From: Halocynthiibacter namhaensis
GTDB taxonomy: Bacteria; Pseudomonadota; Alphaproteobacteria; Rhodobacterales; Rhodobacteraceae
Direction of reading: 5' to 3'
DNA length: 34,724 nucleotides
Assembly (NCBI RefSeq): GCF_000812685.1
Contig: NZ_JWIF01000013.1
Span: forward strand, 1 to 34,724
A program made the translations under genes and the position numbers. Shown piece by piece: positions 1 through 8,206 of this stretch. Each line of letters starts with the position of its first letter. Position 1 is the first letter of the stretch. The notes under the pieces are model-generated. The model saw only the letters and a program-made list of their open reading frames with translations. It was not told the origin of the DNA and searched no databases.

Positions 1-155
1 TCTTTGCAGATCTCGCAGCAGAGGCAGGCACCGGCATCGAAACCCAATCAAACCCAGTTGTTGGCGTAACTGCATCTTCCAAAGGCGGCGTGAACCCGGT
101 TGCCACAGCTTGGTTCGCAAGCCAATTGGCATCAGAAGACGCATCAGACAAATAA
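1..155 (+). CDS. C-terminal end of an unidentified protein (partial)
   Basis: An open frame runs from the window edge (first full codon at base 3) to TAA at 153-155 and gives about 50 residues, ending in an Ala/Ser/Asp-rich tail (WFASQLASEDASDK). I do not recognise the family from this fragment. It is called a gene because the frame is open, its codon use resembles that of the neighbours, and a rho-independent terminator follows 21 bp after the stop. It is separated from tpiA by the terminator and the repeat array, so it is probably a different transcription unit. Function unknown. Confidence 0.6.
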   Translation, partial: FADLAAEAGTGIETQSNPVVGVTASSKGGVNPVATAWFASQLASEDASDK

Positions 156-176
156 GTTGACCCAATTTTGAAATTG

Positions 177-210
177 AAAAGCCTCGGAGATCACTATTCG
201 GGGCTTTTTG
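177..210 (+). terminator. Rho-independent terminator of the upstream partial gene
   Basis: AAAGCCTCG (178-186) pairs with CGGGGCTTT (199-207), with one G-U pair, across a 12-base loop and is followed by T residues. It lies just after the stop of the partial gene and just before the tandem array, so read-through into the array should be limited. Confidence 0.7.
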
Positions 211-222
211 GGTTCAAGCAGG

Positions 223-374
223 TTTTCTAGTTTTCTAGTTTTCTAGTTTTCTAGTTTTCTAGTTTTCTAGTTTTCTAGTTTTCTAGTTTTCTAGTTTTCT
301 AGTTTTCTAGTTTTCTAGTTTTCTAGTTTTCTAGTTTTCTAGTTTTCTAGTTTTCTAGTTTTCTAGTTTTCTAG
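223..374. repeat. Perfect tandem array, 19 copies of TTTTCTAG
   Basis: The 8-bp unit TTTTCTAG is repeated 19 times with no mismatch over 152 bp and is followed by one extra T. Every unit carries the CTAG palindrome, so CTAG centres recur every 8 bp. The array is flanked by the terminator on the left and the tpiA leader on the right. It is non-coding: 8 is not a multiple of 3 and TAG stops recur. It could be a slippage-prone microsatellite, a multi-site operator for a protein that binds 8-bp repeats cooperatively, or a structural element. No second copy of the unit was noticed elsewhere in the window. Confidence 0.97.
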
Positions 375-506
375 TGAAATCTGCTCTTGAAGCGTGAAAA
401 GCAAACTAAATTTATCATAGCTTGCCGAGTTTAACAGTCCAGCTCTTGACGCGTCGGGCTGCGGCTGCGACTTCTATCCAAAGAACTCAATGTAGGATGG
501 CGAAAC

Positions 507-1256
507 ATGCGCAAGAAGCTTGCAGCAGGCAATTGGAAAATGAACGGCACAAGCAATGCCATGACTGAAGTCACAGATTTGGCCGCGAGGTTTCCTGAAT
601 CCAACGTGGACATTCTAATTTGCCCGCCCGCCACTGCGCTCTCACAGTTGTCTGGTATCCTAGAACAAAGCCCCATCGCCACGGGCGGCCAAGATTGCCA
701 CGTCGCGCTTTCTGGCGCTCATACCGGCGACATCTCTGCCGAGATGTTGAAAGACGTTGGCGCGGGCTATGTGATCCTAGGGCATTCTGAACGACGTGAC
801 AGCTATAATGAGGTAAGCGAAACCGTTCGCGCAAAAGCCCGCACGGCGATATCGGCGGGGCTTACCGCCATTGTATGTCTCGGGGAAAGCCACGTACAGC
901 GCGAAGCCAACAACACCCTTGATATCATCGGTGGTCAGTTGGCTGGATCAGTTCCAGACGGGGCGACGGGCGCAAATTTAGTCGTTGCCTATGAACCGGT
1001 TTGGGCCATTGGCACGGGCCTTGTTCCAAGCTTGGAACAAATCGCCGAGGTCCACGCCTTTATCCGGACGCGCCTCATTCGCCGTTTTGGCGAAGTCACT
1101 GGGATTGACATTCGCATCCTATATGGCGGGTCCGTCAAAGCCGCAAATGCGACGGGCATCTTTGCTGTCGCTGACGTCGATGGTGCACTTGTCGGGGGGG
1201 CTTCTCTGAAGGCCGATGACTTCGCAGGGATCATCAACGCCCTTCAACAGGCATAA
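507..1256 (+). CDS. tpiA: Triosephosphate isomerase
   Basis: Interconverts dihydroxyacetone phosphate and glyceraldehyde 3-phosphate in glycolysis and gluconeogenesis; a cytosolic TIM barrel that normally forms a dimer. The 249-residue length is standard. Visible family features are the N-terminal AAGNWKMNG with substrate-binding Lys11, the catalytic His93 in ILGHSERR, the catalytic base Glu163 in YEPVWAIGTG (which also contains the mobile loop 6), and the phosphate-binding YGGSVKAAN near residue 206. The ATG at 507 has a purine-rich ribosome site 8-14 bases upstream and gives the conserved N terminus. The next gene begins 3 bp after the stop, suggesting co-transcription. The unusual feature is the upstream 19-copy repeat array. 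Confidence 0.98.
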   Translation: MRKKLAAGNWKMNGTSNAMTEVTDLAARFPESNVDILICPPATALSQLSGILEQSPIATGGQDCHVALSGAHTGDISAEMLKDVGAGYVILGHSERRDSYNEVSETVRAKARTAISAGLTAIVCLGESHVQREANNTLDIIGGQLAGSVPDGATGANLVVAYEPVWAIGTGLVPSLEQIAEVHAFIRTRLIRRFGEVTGIDIRILYGGSVKAANATGIFAVADVDGALVGGASLKADDFAGIINALQQA

Positions 1257-1259
1257 ACC

Positions 1260-1679
1260 GTGAACGGAAACAACGCCCCTGCCCTTGGGGAAAATCTCAT
1301 GGCGGCGCTGCGCTTGTGGCAAGCACGCGTTGACGCCGAATTAAATGCACAAGGGTTTGACTTCATGGCGGGTGCCCAGGGTCAGGTCCTACATTTGATT
1401 GATCCAGGAGGCACGCCAAAAGACGTCGTCGCGGCACGCAGTCGCTTTGGCGTTGATATCTCGCCGTGGATCGCAGCTCTGATCCGAAGCGGAGCATTGG
1501 TGCAAGAAGACGATACCCAAGAAACCTTGCGCATCACCGACCTTGGCCAACGCGGTATGCGGGCCAGTCAGGTGGCACTTCAACGTGCGGAACGTCACGT
1601 TGAGGGAAACCTTTCACCCGGGCACTCCGACAGCGTGCGCAGTTTGGTTAATCTTTTGTTGGATCTGCCTCAGACCTGA
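1260..1679 (+). CDS. Small MarR-like winged-helix protein
   Basis: A 139-residue soluble protein starting at GTG, 3 bp after the tpiA stop, so very likely translated from the tpiA message. The helical N-terminal part (LMAALRLWQARVDAEL) is followed by a winged-helix-like stretch at about residues 45-100: FGVDISPWIAALIRSGAL as recognition region, then a wing and LRITDLGQRGMRAS. This resembles MarR-type regulators, in which an L-x-x-T-xx-G segment follows the wing. The match is distant and no ligand or target can be inferred. It ends at a strong bidirectional terminator. Confidence is good that this is a gene and moderate on the fold. Confidence 0.75.
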   Translation: MNGNNAPALGENLMAALRLWQARVDAELNAQGFDFMAGAQGQVLHLIDPGGTPKDVVAARSRFGVDISPWIAALIRSGALVQEDDTQETLRITDLGQRGMRASQVALQRAERHVEGNLSPGHSDSVRSLVNLLLDLPQT

Positions 1680-1726
1680 GAGCGTCCAGCTTCGGTGTAA
1701 TCTACGGTTACAACCCCACGACACAA

Positions 1727-1759
1727 AAAGGCCGGGCAGATCCAATCTGCCCGGCCTTT
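1727..1759. terminator. Strong bidirectional terminator between convergent genes
   Basis: A perfect 15-bp stem with a 3-base loop: left arm 1727-1741 begins AAAGGCCGGGC and right arm 1745-1759 ends GCCCGGCCTTT. T-rich tracts follow on both strands, so it can end the tpiA transcript and the converging TRAP operon. Confidence 0.92.
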
Positions 1760-1776
1760 ATTTCATTGACCACAAA

Positions 1777-3171
1777 TCAATTCACGATGACTTCAGGTCC
1801 CATCAAGGAGTTGGGTAAGAAGGTCGAAATCACGGGCACATAGGTGATCAAGATCAGGAAGACGAACAGCACGGCCAGGAATGGAAGTGCGGCGCGAACG
1901 ACACTCATCATCGGCATGCCCGCAACCCCTGAGGTCACAAACAGGTTCAGCCCTACCGGTGGCGTGATCATTCCGATTTCCATGTTTACAACCATGATGA
2001 TGCCCAAGTGAATCGGATCAATCCCCAGCTGGATCGCGATGGGGAACACCAATGGTGCAACGATCACCAAAAGACCCGAAGGTTCCATGAATTGCCCGCC
2101 AATCAGCAGGATCACATTGACCACCACAAGGAACATCACGGGGCCAAATCCCGCAGACAACATGGCTTCTGCCACATGCTGAGGCACCTGTTCTTCTGTT
2201 AAAACATGTTTCAGGATCAAAGCGTTGGCGATGACAAACAGCAGAGTGACGGTCAATTTGCCCGCTTCAAACAGGGTGCGTTGCGTATCTGCGTGGAAAA
2301 AAGCAGTGACAACAGCCTGAGGTTTTTTCAGCAGGCTAATTTTTTCACGCCCATCCCGCGCCGCCAATGGCCCCATGTCGCGATATACAAAACAGGCAAC
2401 AAAGAAGGCATAGACAGATGCCACGGCCGCCGCTTCGGTTGGGGTGAACCAGGCTTTCACATAACCGGGAATGCCATAGATGCCGAACATGATGATGAAG
2501 ATCAGGAACAGCCCCCAAAAGGCGTCTCTGAAACTGTCACCGATCTCGGACCAGCCTGCGAATTTTCCGGATGGCATATTCTTGATCCGTGCCATGACAT
2601 AGATCGCGACCATCAACATAAGCCCGGCCAGAATGCCCGGAAACACGCCTGCTAGGAACATACGTCCAACAGACACATCCACCGCAGAGGCATATACCAC
2701 CATCACAATTGATGGCGGGATCAGGATGCCAAGCGTACCCGCATTACAGATCACACCTGCGGCGAATTCTTTGGTGTAACCGGCCTGAACCATGGCGGTG
2801 ATCACGATAGATCCGATCGCCACAACAGTTGCAGGGCTGGACCCGGAAAGTGCTGCAAACATCATGCAGGCAAAGACGCCCGCAATCGCCAATCCGCCAC
2901 GCAGGTGCCCCACACAGGCGATGGAAAACCGGATAATTCGCTGGGCCACACCGCCCGTCGACATAAACGTACTGGCAAGGATGAAGAAAGGAATCGCAAG
3001 CAGGGTGAAATGCCCCTCAAAGGCCTGAAACATCGTCTGCGCAACCGAAGACAATGAGCTATCTGAGAAGACCAAAAGGAACAGGATCGACGACATGCCA
3101 AGCGATACGGCAATTGGCACACCGATCAACATAAAGCCAATGACCAAGACAAAAAGAATGAGAACTTCCAT
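1777..3171 (-). CDS. dctM: TRAP transporter large permease, DctM-type
   Basis: The large membrane subunit of a tripartite ATP-independent periplasmic transporter; it carries the substrate path and is driven by an ion gradient. The protein has 464 residues and is hydrophobic throughout, with about a dozen membrane segments. Family features include the N-terminal VLIGVPIAVSLGMSS-like stretch, ALSGSSPATVVAIGSI near residue 110, IPPSIVMVVYA, and the C-terminal GMITPPVGLNLFV. Its ATG shares one base with the stop of dctQ (TAATG), which indicates translational coupling. Co-transcribed with dctQ and, by partial read-through, dctP. The substrate cannot be read from this subunit; organic acids are usual for the family. 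Confidence 0.93.
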   Translation of the reverse strand: MEVLILFVLVIGFMLIGVPIAVSLGMSSILFLLVFSDSSLSSVAQTMFQAFEGHFTLLAIPFFILASTFMSTGGVAQRIIRFSIACVGHLRGGLAIAGVFACMMFAALSGSSPATVVAIGSIVITAMVQAGYTKEFAAGVICNAGTLGILIPPSIVMVVYASAVDVSVGRMFLAGVFPGILAGLMLMVAIYVMARIKNMPSGKFAGWSEIGDSFRDAFWGLFLIFIIMFGIYGIPGYVKAWFTPTEAAAVASVYAFFVACFVYRDMGPLAARDGREKISLLKKPQAVVTAFFHADTQRTLFEAGKLTVTLLFVIANALILKHVLTEEQVPQHVAEAMLSAGFGPVMFLVVVNVILLIGGQFMEPSGLLVIVAPLVFPIAIQLGIDPIHLGIIMVVNMEIGMITPPVGLNLFVTSGVAGMPMMSVVRAALPFLAVLFVFLILITYVPVISTFLPNSLMGPEVIVN

Positions 3172-3869
3172 TAGCTGACGCCCTTCTCGATGCCATCCAT
3201 CGCAGCACCCAAACGTTCGCGTACTTCTTCGATTTCATCTTCAACTTCGTGGCTTGCAACCACACGATCAATCCGCTCCTTAACCATGTCAACGGCGGCC
3301 TGAACAAAGCGAAACAACATCAACGCCATGGACAAAGGCAACACGGCATAGGGAATGAAACGAGGCAGCTTGTCATATGGATCGCCATAGTTCATCGCAC
3401 CCTCTAGCCAACCTAAGAACCAGGGGTTCGGCACGTCATTCACGATATACCAAGACCGAAAACTGGTCGGTTTCATCTCCTCAAATCCCAAAGGAAACCA
3501 ACGCCCGGTGGTTTGCGGCAGATTGGCAAAGTTCGCCCAGTAATCCCAGGACCCTTTCAACAGCAAAAAACTATACACGATACAAACAAAAACCGCGATG
3601 GTACCAAGGGTTTTGCGATTCTTGCCATGGGTCGCATTGACCACAACGTCGACACCCAAATGCGCGCCTTTTTTAACAGCATAAGACGCCCCCATCAGCA
3701 CAAGCCAGGCAAATAAAAATACCGACATTTCCTTTGCCCAGAGGATATTCCCTCCGCTTTTGCGCACAATTACATTTACAAATGCCAGCACAACCATCAG
3801 CCCAAGGATCAGCGCGATTACGCTTTCCTCAAGTCGGTCTATGCGGCTTTGACCCGGTTTCGGATGCAT
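3171..3869 (-). CDS. dctQ: TRAP transporter small permease, DctQ-type
   Basis: Small membrane subunit that partners DctM and bridges to the periplasmic binding protein. The 232 residues contain about four hydrophobic segments, starting with VIALILGLMVVLAFVNVIV at about residues 16-35, then FLFAWLVLMGASYAVKKGAHLGVDV, a pattern typical of DctQ. A longer loop (residues about 110-165) and a charged C-terminal tail (EVEDEIEEVRERLG) are present, making it somewhat longer than the common length of about 160-190. It lies between the dctP attenuator and dctM and overlaps dctM by one base. Confidence 0.88.
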   Translation of the reverse strand: MHPKPGQSRIDRLEESVIALILGLMVVLAFVNVIVRKSGGNILWAKEMSVFLFAWLVLMGASYAVKKGAHLGVDVVVNATHGKNRKTLGTIAVFVCIVYSFLLLKGSWDYWANFANLPQTTGRWFPLGFEEMKPTSFRSWYIVNDVPNPWFLGWLEGAMNYGDPYDKLPRFIPYAVLPLSMALMLFRFVQAAVDMVKERIDRVVASHEVEDEIEEVRERLGAAMDGIEKGVS

Positions 3870-3895
3870 CGCCCTACCCCTTGATATCGTAGAAT

Positions 3896-3928
3896 AAAAA
3901 GAACGCAGCCCCCTATGAGGCTGCGTTC
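3896..3928 (-). terminator. Intra-operon terminator between dctP and dctQ
   Basis: Read on the minus strand, a perfect 10-bp stem GAACGCAGCC / GGCTGCGTTC with an 8-base loop is followed by TTTTTATTC. It sits between the dctP stop (3945) and the dctQ start (3869). Its likely effect is partial termination, giving more binding protein than membrane subunits and protecting the 3' end of the dctP message. Confidence 0.85.
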
Positions 3929-3944
3929 AAATCTTGCAACTTGC

Positions 3945-4946
3945 TTAGTTCGCTGCGTTGATCGCCTGTGCGGCGTCGATGTTTTCCTGGCCAACATCGC
4001 CAGCAAACTGCGCCCAAACCGGCATCATGACATCAACCCAAGCTTGGCGCTGATCCGCAGTCAGCTCGTTGATTTTGCCGCCTGCATCCACAATGGACTG
4101 ACGCGCAGCTTCGTTCACAGCAAAGGCTTCTGCGTTACGCACATCAGAGACCTCACCAAGGATGGTCATGAATTGGTCACGCACCTCAGGCTCAAGCCCA
4201 TCAAGGAACTCAGTTGAAGTCACAACAAGATAGTCGATGATGCCATGGTTGGTTTCGGTCACGCCGTCCTGGACTTCGAAGAATTTCTTACCAAAGATGT
4301 TCGACCAGGTGTTTTCCTGACCGTCCACAACGCCCTGCTGCAACGCGCCGTAAACTTCGGAAAACGCCATTTTCTGGGGTGAACCACCGATCGCTTCCAT
4401 CTGCGCCACAAGCACGTCAGAAGACTGCACGCGGAATTTCAGACCATTTGCATCTGTCGGCGCGATAAGCGGCACATTTGCAGACATTTGTTTCATGCCA
4501 TTGTGCCAGAATGACAGGCCTTGCAGGCCGCGTCGTTGCATCGAATCAAGCATGCTTTGGCCAGCATCAGATGCCTGGAACGCATCAACAGCTTCGATGT
4601 CTTCAAACATGAAAGGCAAATCGAAAATGCGGAACTGACGGGTGAAGGCTTCGAACTTTGACAAGCTTGGCGCGGCCAATTGCACATCGCCATTCAACAT
4701 TGCTTCCAGCACTTTGTTGTCGTCATATAAGGTCGAGTTCGGGAAGACCTCCATGCACATTGTGCCGTTCATTTCATCGTTAACGCGCTGTTCCAACAGG
4801 CTGGCCGCGATACCCTTTGGGTGCCGGTCCGTGTTGGTAACATGGGCGAATTTCACAACGGTTTCGCCTTCTTCACAAGACGCAAACGCGGCTTGACCCG
4901 TGGCAGAAAGCGCAAGCGCCATAGCAGCTGTGGCTAAGAATTTCAT
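3945..4946 (-). CDS. dctP: TRAP transporter periplasmic substrate-binding protein, DctP-type
   Basis: Periplasmic solute receptor of the TRAP system, 333 residues. A Sec signal peptide (MKFLATAAMALALSATGQAAFA, cleavage near residue 22) precedes the mature protein starting SCEEGE. The DctP family features are visible: VKFAHVTNTDRHPKG near the mature N terminus, GLKFRVQSS with Arg172, which matches the arginine that binds the ligand carboxylate in most family members, and VVDGQENTWSNI near 207-216. The ATG has GGGAG as ribosome site. It is the first gene of the operon, divergent from the P450 gene. An acidic substrate is likely; its identity is unknown. Confidence 0.93.
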   Translation of the reverse strand: MKFLATAAMALALSATGQAAFASCEEGETVVKFAHVTNTDRHPKGIAASLLEQRVNDEMNGTMCMEVFPNSTLYDDNKVLEAMLNGDVQLAAPSLSKFEAFTRQFRIFDLPFMFEDIEAVDAFQASDAGQSMLDSMQRRGLQGLSFWHNGMKQMSANVPLIAPTDANGLKFRVQSSDVLVAQMEAIGGSPQKMAFSEVYGALQQGVVDGQENTWSNIFGKKFFEVQDGVTETNHGIIDYLVVTSTEFLDGLEPEVRDQFMTILGEVSDVRNAEAFAVNEAARQSIVDAGGKINELTADQRQAWVDVMMPVWAQFAGDVGQENIDAAQAINAAN

Positions 4947-5140
4947 AGATATCTCCCTGATTATTCTTCAAAATAGTGGTGCGGTGTATCCCGCGTTCCA
5001 TCTTTTGGGGCACTCCCCCTGACGCATAGTATTACGGCGAACGCGCCCGCGCTCAACCCCTCAGTTTGACGCGGCCCTAAGGTTCTCGCTTGCATCTTTG
5101 ACCAAAAGCTAAAATACCTTCCTTTCCGGAGGAAATCACC

Positions 5141-6322
5141 ATGCAAAAGTTCACCCAATCCGCCACCGATCCTGACTTTGTTCAGAACCCCTATCCGCTT
5201 TATACACGCATGCGGGCCGCAGGAGATTTGGTGTTTTGGAGTGATTACGACCTCATTTGTGCGACCTCTCATAAAGCCGTTTCAACCTTGCTGCGGGATC
5301 GTCGGTTTGGCCGCGAAGTGCCTGCGGATAAACGCAAACCCATCCCGGATCATCTGGCGCCGTTTTATGCGGTGGAAGCCCATTCCATGCTGGAGTTGGA
5401 ACGCCCCCGCCACCCCCGTTTGCGGGGGCTTGTGATGCGGGCTTTTACCTCGCGCCGGATCAAGGAACTTGCACCTGAAATCGAAGCCCTCACCCATCAG
5501 TTGATCGATGAATTCCCCCGTGGTGGCTTTGATCTGCTGACGGCTTTTGCCCAAAAAATCCCTGTTGTGATCATCTGCCGCCTGCTTGGTGTGCCTGAAA
5601 CAATGTGGCGCGAGCTGCTGGAATGGTCCAACGCCATGGTCATGATGTATCAAGCCGGGCGCACCCGCGAGATGGAAGACAAAGCCGTGCGCGCGACCGA
5701 GGAATTCGTCGCCTTCATGAAGGGTTATGTGGATGAGCGCCGCACAACCCCGGCCGATGATCTGATCTCAGCCCTAATTTCAGCCGAGGAATCGGGTGAA
5801 AAACTGTCGACAGATGAGTTGATCACGACCTGCATCCTGCTGCTGAATGCCGGGCACGAAGCCACGGTTCATTCCATTGGCAACGCTGTAAAAACCATTC
5901 TGGAACGTGACACCAAGGTAAACTTCACCCCCGAAGGCATTGAAAAGCTAACAGAAGAAACCCTGCGCATTGATCCCCCTCTGCATATGTTCACCCGCTG
6001 GTGTTATGAAGAGGTCGAAATCTGCGGACATGTTTTCCAACCCGGGGATGAAGTCGCCCTGCTGCTGGCCAGCGCCAATCGCGACGACAACACCTGGGCT
6101 GATGGCGACAGGTTTGATCCCACCCGCGAGATCCTGACCAACACAAGTTTCGGCGCAGGCGCACATTTCTGTATTGGCGCACCACTTGCCCGGATGGAAC
6201 TTCAAATCGCCCTACCAATCTTGTTTGAACGCTGCCCAAATCTCGCCCTAGCAACGCAACCGAACTACGCCGATATCTACCATTTCCATGGGTTGAAAGC
6301 CCTGCCTGTCACTGCTACATAG
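5141..6322 (+). CDS. Cytochrome P450
   Basis: A soluble bacterial class I-type P450 of 393 residues, a haem-thiolate monooxygenase needing a ferredoxin and reductase. The haem-binding loop FGAGAHFCIGAPLARME has the thiolate Cys344. The I-helix oxygen-activation motif is AGHEAT at 237-242; the usual A-G-x-E-T has Ala before the Thr here. The K-helix ExxR is Glu273/Arg276. The ATG at 5141 has a strong GGAGG ribosome site. No dedicated ferredoxin gene is adjacent; the Fpr at 12514 could serve in principle. Substrate unknown. It is divergent from the TRAP operon and 45 bp upstream of the Hsp70-like gene. Confidence 0.95.
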   Translation: MQKFTQSATDPDFVQNPYPLYTRMRAAGDLVFWSDYDLICATSHKAVSTLLRDRRFGREVPADKRKPIPDHLAPFYAVEAHSMLELERPRHPRLRGLVMRAFTSRRIKELAPEIEALTHQLIDEFPRGGFDLLTAFAQKIPVVIICRLLGVPETMWRELLEWSNAMVMMYQAGRTREMEDKAVRATEEFVAFMKGYVDERRTTPADDLISALISAEESGEKLSTDELITTCILLLNAGHEATVHSIGNAVKTILERDTKVNFTPEGIEKLTEETLRIDPPLHMFTRWCYEEVEICGHVFQPGDEVALLLASANRDDNTWADGDRFDPTREILTNTSFGAGAHFCIGAPLARMELQIALPILFERCPNLALATQPNYADIYHFHGLKALPVTAT

Positions 6323-6367
6323 GCCAGCCCCAGAACTGGAAACAGAACCACCAAAGGCCCGCAGATC

Positions 6368-7603
6368 ATGTCACAAACGCTTGGAATTGACTTCGGAACA
6401 TCGAACTCTGCCGCAGGAATTTCCATCAATGGTCGCCCCTGCTTGATCGAGGTAGAGGCCGGCGAAAACACCTTGCCGACAGCCGTGTTTTTCGATTTTG
6501 AGAACCAGAAAACGCTGTTTGGTCGTCAGGCAGAACGCGCCCTGATCAATGGGGATGACGGGCGGTATATGCGGGCGCTCAAAAGTATTCTTGGCACGCC
6601 ATTGATGCATGAGAGCCGGATAATGATGGGGGAACGCGTCACTTTTGTCGACATCATTGCGCGTTTCCTGAGACGTATAAAATCCCGCGCACAAGAGGTG
6701 TGTTACCAAGACTTTGACCACGCGCTTTCCGGGCGTCCGGTGTTGTTTCATTCCAATGATCCCGCGCGAAATGAACAGGCGCTGAAGGATCTGACCCTAT
6801 GTTATCTGGCCGCTGGCTTCAAATCCGTAGAGTTCATGCCAGAACCCGAAGCCGCTGCCTTGGCTGCCCGGCATAAGGGCGATGGATTGAAACTGATCGT
6901 GGACATCGGCGGCGGGACATCTGATTTTACAGTGTTCCAGAACACAGCCACCGGGATCGATATTCTTGCCAGCCATGGTGTGCGCCTGGGTGGCACAAAT
7001 TTTGATCGCAGTATCAGCTTTGACCACGTCATGCATCATTTTGGTAAAGACAGCGAAATCCGCAAGGATTTCGGCGCAGGCACCCATGCAGCGCCGCGCG
7101 CGATCTTTCATGACCTCGCCACCTGGCAGATGATCCCCTTCCTTTATACATCTGAGGTAAAACGCAAAGTTTCCGACCTACAGCGGAATGCGGTTGACCA
7201 GCAGGCTTACACACGCCTGATGTCTGTGCTGGAAGACCACTTGGGACATGATGTCGCTTTTGCAGTGGAACGGGGCAAGATCCAAGTCAACACCGATGGC
7301 GAAGGTATGGTCAATCTAACGACGGTGGAACGGGGCTTAAATCAAGCCCTCAGCGTAAATATGCTAACCACTTCCCTGACGCCACATATGGAAAATCTTG
7401 CTGCTGCTGTGGGTGAAGCCCTGACATTGGCCAACTGTTCAGCCGATCAAATCGAAAGCGTCATTTTTGTCGGAGGGTCCAGCCTGATCAAAGACGTCAG
7501 CCGCACGGTGCAACATATCCTCCCCAAAGCCACCCTGCACTATAATGACGCCTTCACTGCAATTATCGACGGGTTGGCGCTTGCCAGCGCCAGGCCACGC
7601 TAA
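6368..7603 (+). CDS. yegD: Hsp70-family ATPase, YegD-like
   Basis: An actin/Hsp70-fold ATPase of 411 residues, much shorter than DnaK (about 640) because it has the nucleotide-binding domain but no canonical substrate-binding domain, as in YegD. Phosphate 1 motif LGIDFGTSNSAAG is at residues 5-17, EPEAAA at 159-164, phosphate 2 motif DIGGGTSDF at 179-187, and the adenosine motif FVGGSS at 367-372. All nucleotide-contact motifs look intact, so ATP binding is expected. Clients or partners are unknown. It probably shares a transcript with the P450 45 bp upstream. The ribosome site is weak, consistent with low expression or coupling. Confidence 0.88.
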   Translation: MSQTLGIDFGTSNSAAGISINGRPCLIEVEAGENTLPTAVFFDFENQKTLFGRQAERALINGDDGRYMRALKSILGTPLMHESRIMMGERVTFVDIIARFLRRIKSRAQEVCYQDFDHALSGRPVLFHSNDPARNEQALKDLTLCYLAAGFKSVEFMPEPEAAALAARHKGDGLKLIVDIGGGTSDFTVFQNTATGIDILASHGVRLGGTNFDRSISFDHVMHHFGKDSEIRKDFGAGTHAAPRAIFHDLATWQMIPFLYTSEVKRKVSDLQRNAVDQQAYTRLMSVLEDHLGHDVAFAVERGKIQVNTDGEGMVNLTTVERGLNQALSVNMLTTSLTPHMENLAAAVGEALTLANCSADQIESVIFVGGSSLIKDVSRTVQHILPKATLHYNDAFTAIIDGLALASARPR

Positions 7604-7635
7604 CCCTTTCATCTTGCTGAAAATACTCCGGGGGA

Positions 7636-7664
7636 GTCCGTCTGCGGACGGGGGCAGCGCCCCC
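7636..7664. terminator. GC-rich double hairpin between convergent genes
   Basis: Two adjacent inverted repeats: GTCCG-tctg-CGGAC (7636-7649) and GGGGGC-agc-GCCCCC (7650-7664). They lie between yegD and the converging lrp gene and overlap the lrp stop codon. No long T tract follows. They could stop or slow transcription from both sides. Confidence 0.5.
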
Positions 7665-8134
7665 TACCCCTCGCGCAATGGCAGAGGGCGGTTGTTGATG
7701 ATCTCTTCCATCGAAAGCAGCGCTGTCACGTTGTAAATGTCCACATCATCAATCAGCGCTTGGTAAAACTTATCATAGGCCCGCGCATTGGTGACGCGCA
7801 CTTTCAGGATGTAATCAATATCACCCGCCAAGCGATGCGCTTCCATCACCTCGGGGCGCGCGTTTAGGGCCTTCATGAACTGTTCTTTCCAGCTGGCCGC
7901 ATGTTGCGATGTACGGATCAGAACAAAGAAACAGCTTTCAAAACCAAGGGCTTCAGCATCCAGAACCGCCGTCTGCCCTTTGATCATGCCGCTTTTCTTC
8001 ATCTTCTGAATGCGATTCCACACAGGCGTCTTACTTGAGCCCGCTTTGCGCGCAATTTCATCCAATGACTGGCCCGCGTCTTCCTGCAGGGCCATTAGGA
8101 TTTTCCGGTCGATCTCATCAATACGGACTGACAT
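7664..8134 (-). CDS. Lrp/AsnC-family transcriptional regulator
   Basis: A 156-residue feast/famine regulator. N-terminal helix-turn-helix: IDEIDRKILMALQEDAGQSLDEIARKAGSSKTPVWNRIQKMKKSGMI (split over residues 5-51), followed by the RAM ligand-binding domain with MEAHRLAGDIDYILKVRV at about 95-112. The start at 8134 was preferred over an in-frame upstream start because AAGGAGA lies at the right distance and the family N terminus begins there. It is divergent from the cys operon across a 140-bp region with a perfect dyad, so it probably controls that operon and itself. The amino-acid or sulfur effector is unknown. Confidence 0.9.
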   Translation of the reverse strand: MSVRIDEIDRKILMALQEDAGQSLDEIARKAGSSKTPVWNRIQKMKKSGMIKGQTAVLDAEALGFESCFFVLIRTSQHAASWKEQFMKALNARPEVMEAHRLAGDIDYILKVRVTNARAYDKFYQALIDDVDIYNVTALLSMEEIINNRPLPLREG

Positions 8135-8206
8135 TCCGTTTCTCCTTAAACTCCGGAAACATTTATCCACCTCAGGTGATAACCGGAATGATTGTTCTTA
8201 TCTACG

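Larger units (their letters stand above)
156..506. other. 351-bp intergenic region upstream of tpiA
   Basis: This gap holds the terminator (177-210), the 8-bp array (223-374) and a 132-bp leader before tpiA. A TTGACG hexamer at 446-451 could be a -35 element, but I see no well-spaced -10, so the tpiA promoter is not assigned. AGGATGG at about 493-499 serves as the ribosome binding site of tpiA. No further gene is visible. Confidence 0.6.

Noticed and set aside
223-374. CRISPR array reading of the 8-bp repeats
   Set aside because: There are no spacers; the units are directly abutting and only 8 bp long.
4961-5272. Minus-strand ORF across the dctP/P450 divergent region
   Set aside because: It overlaps the start of the P450 gene and its ribosome site and has no protein-like features.
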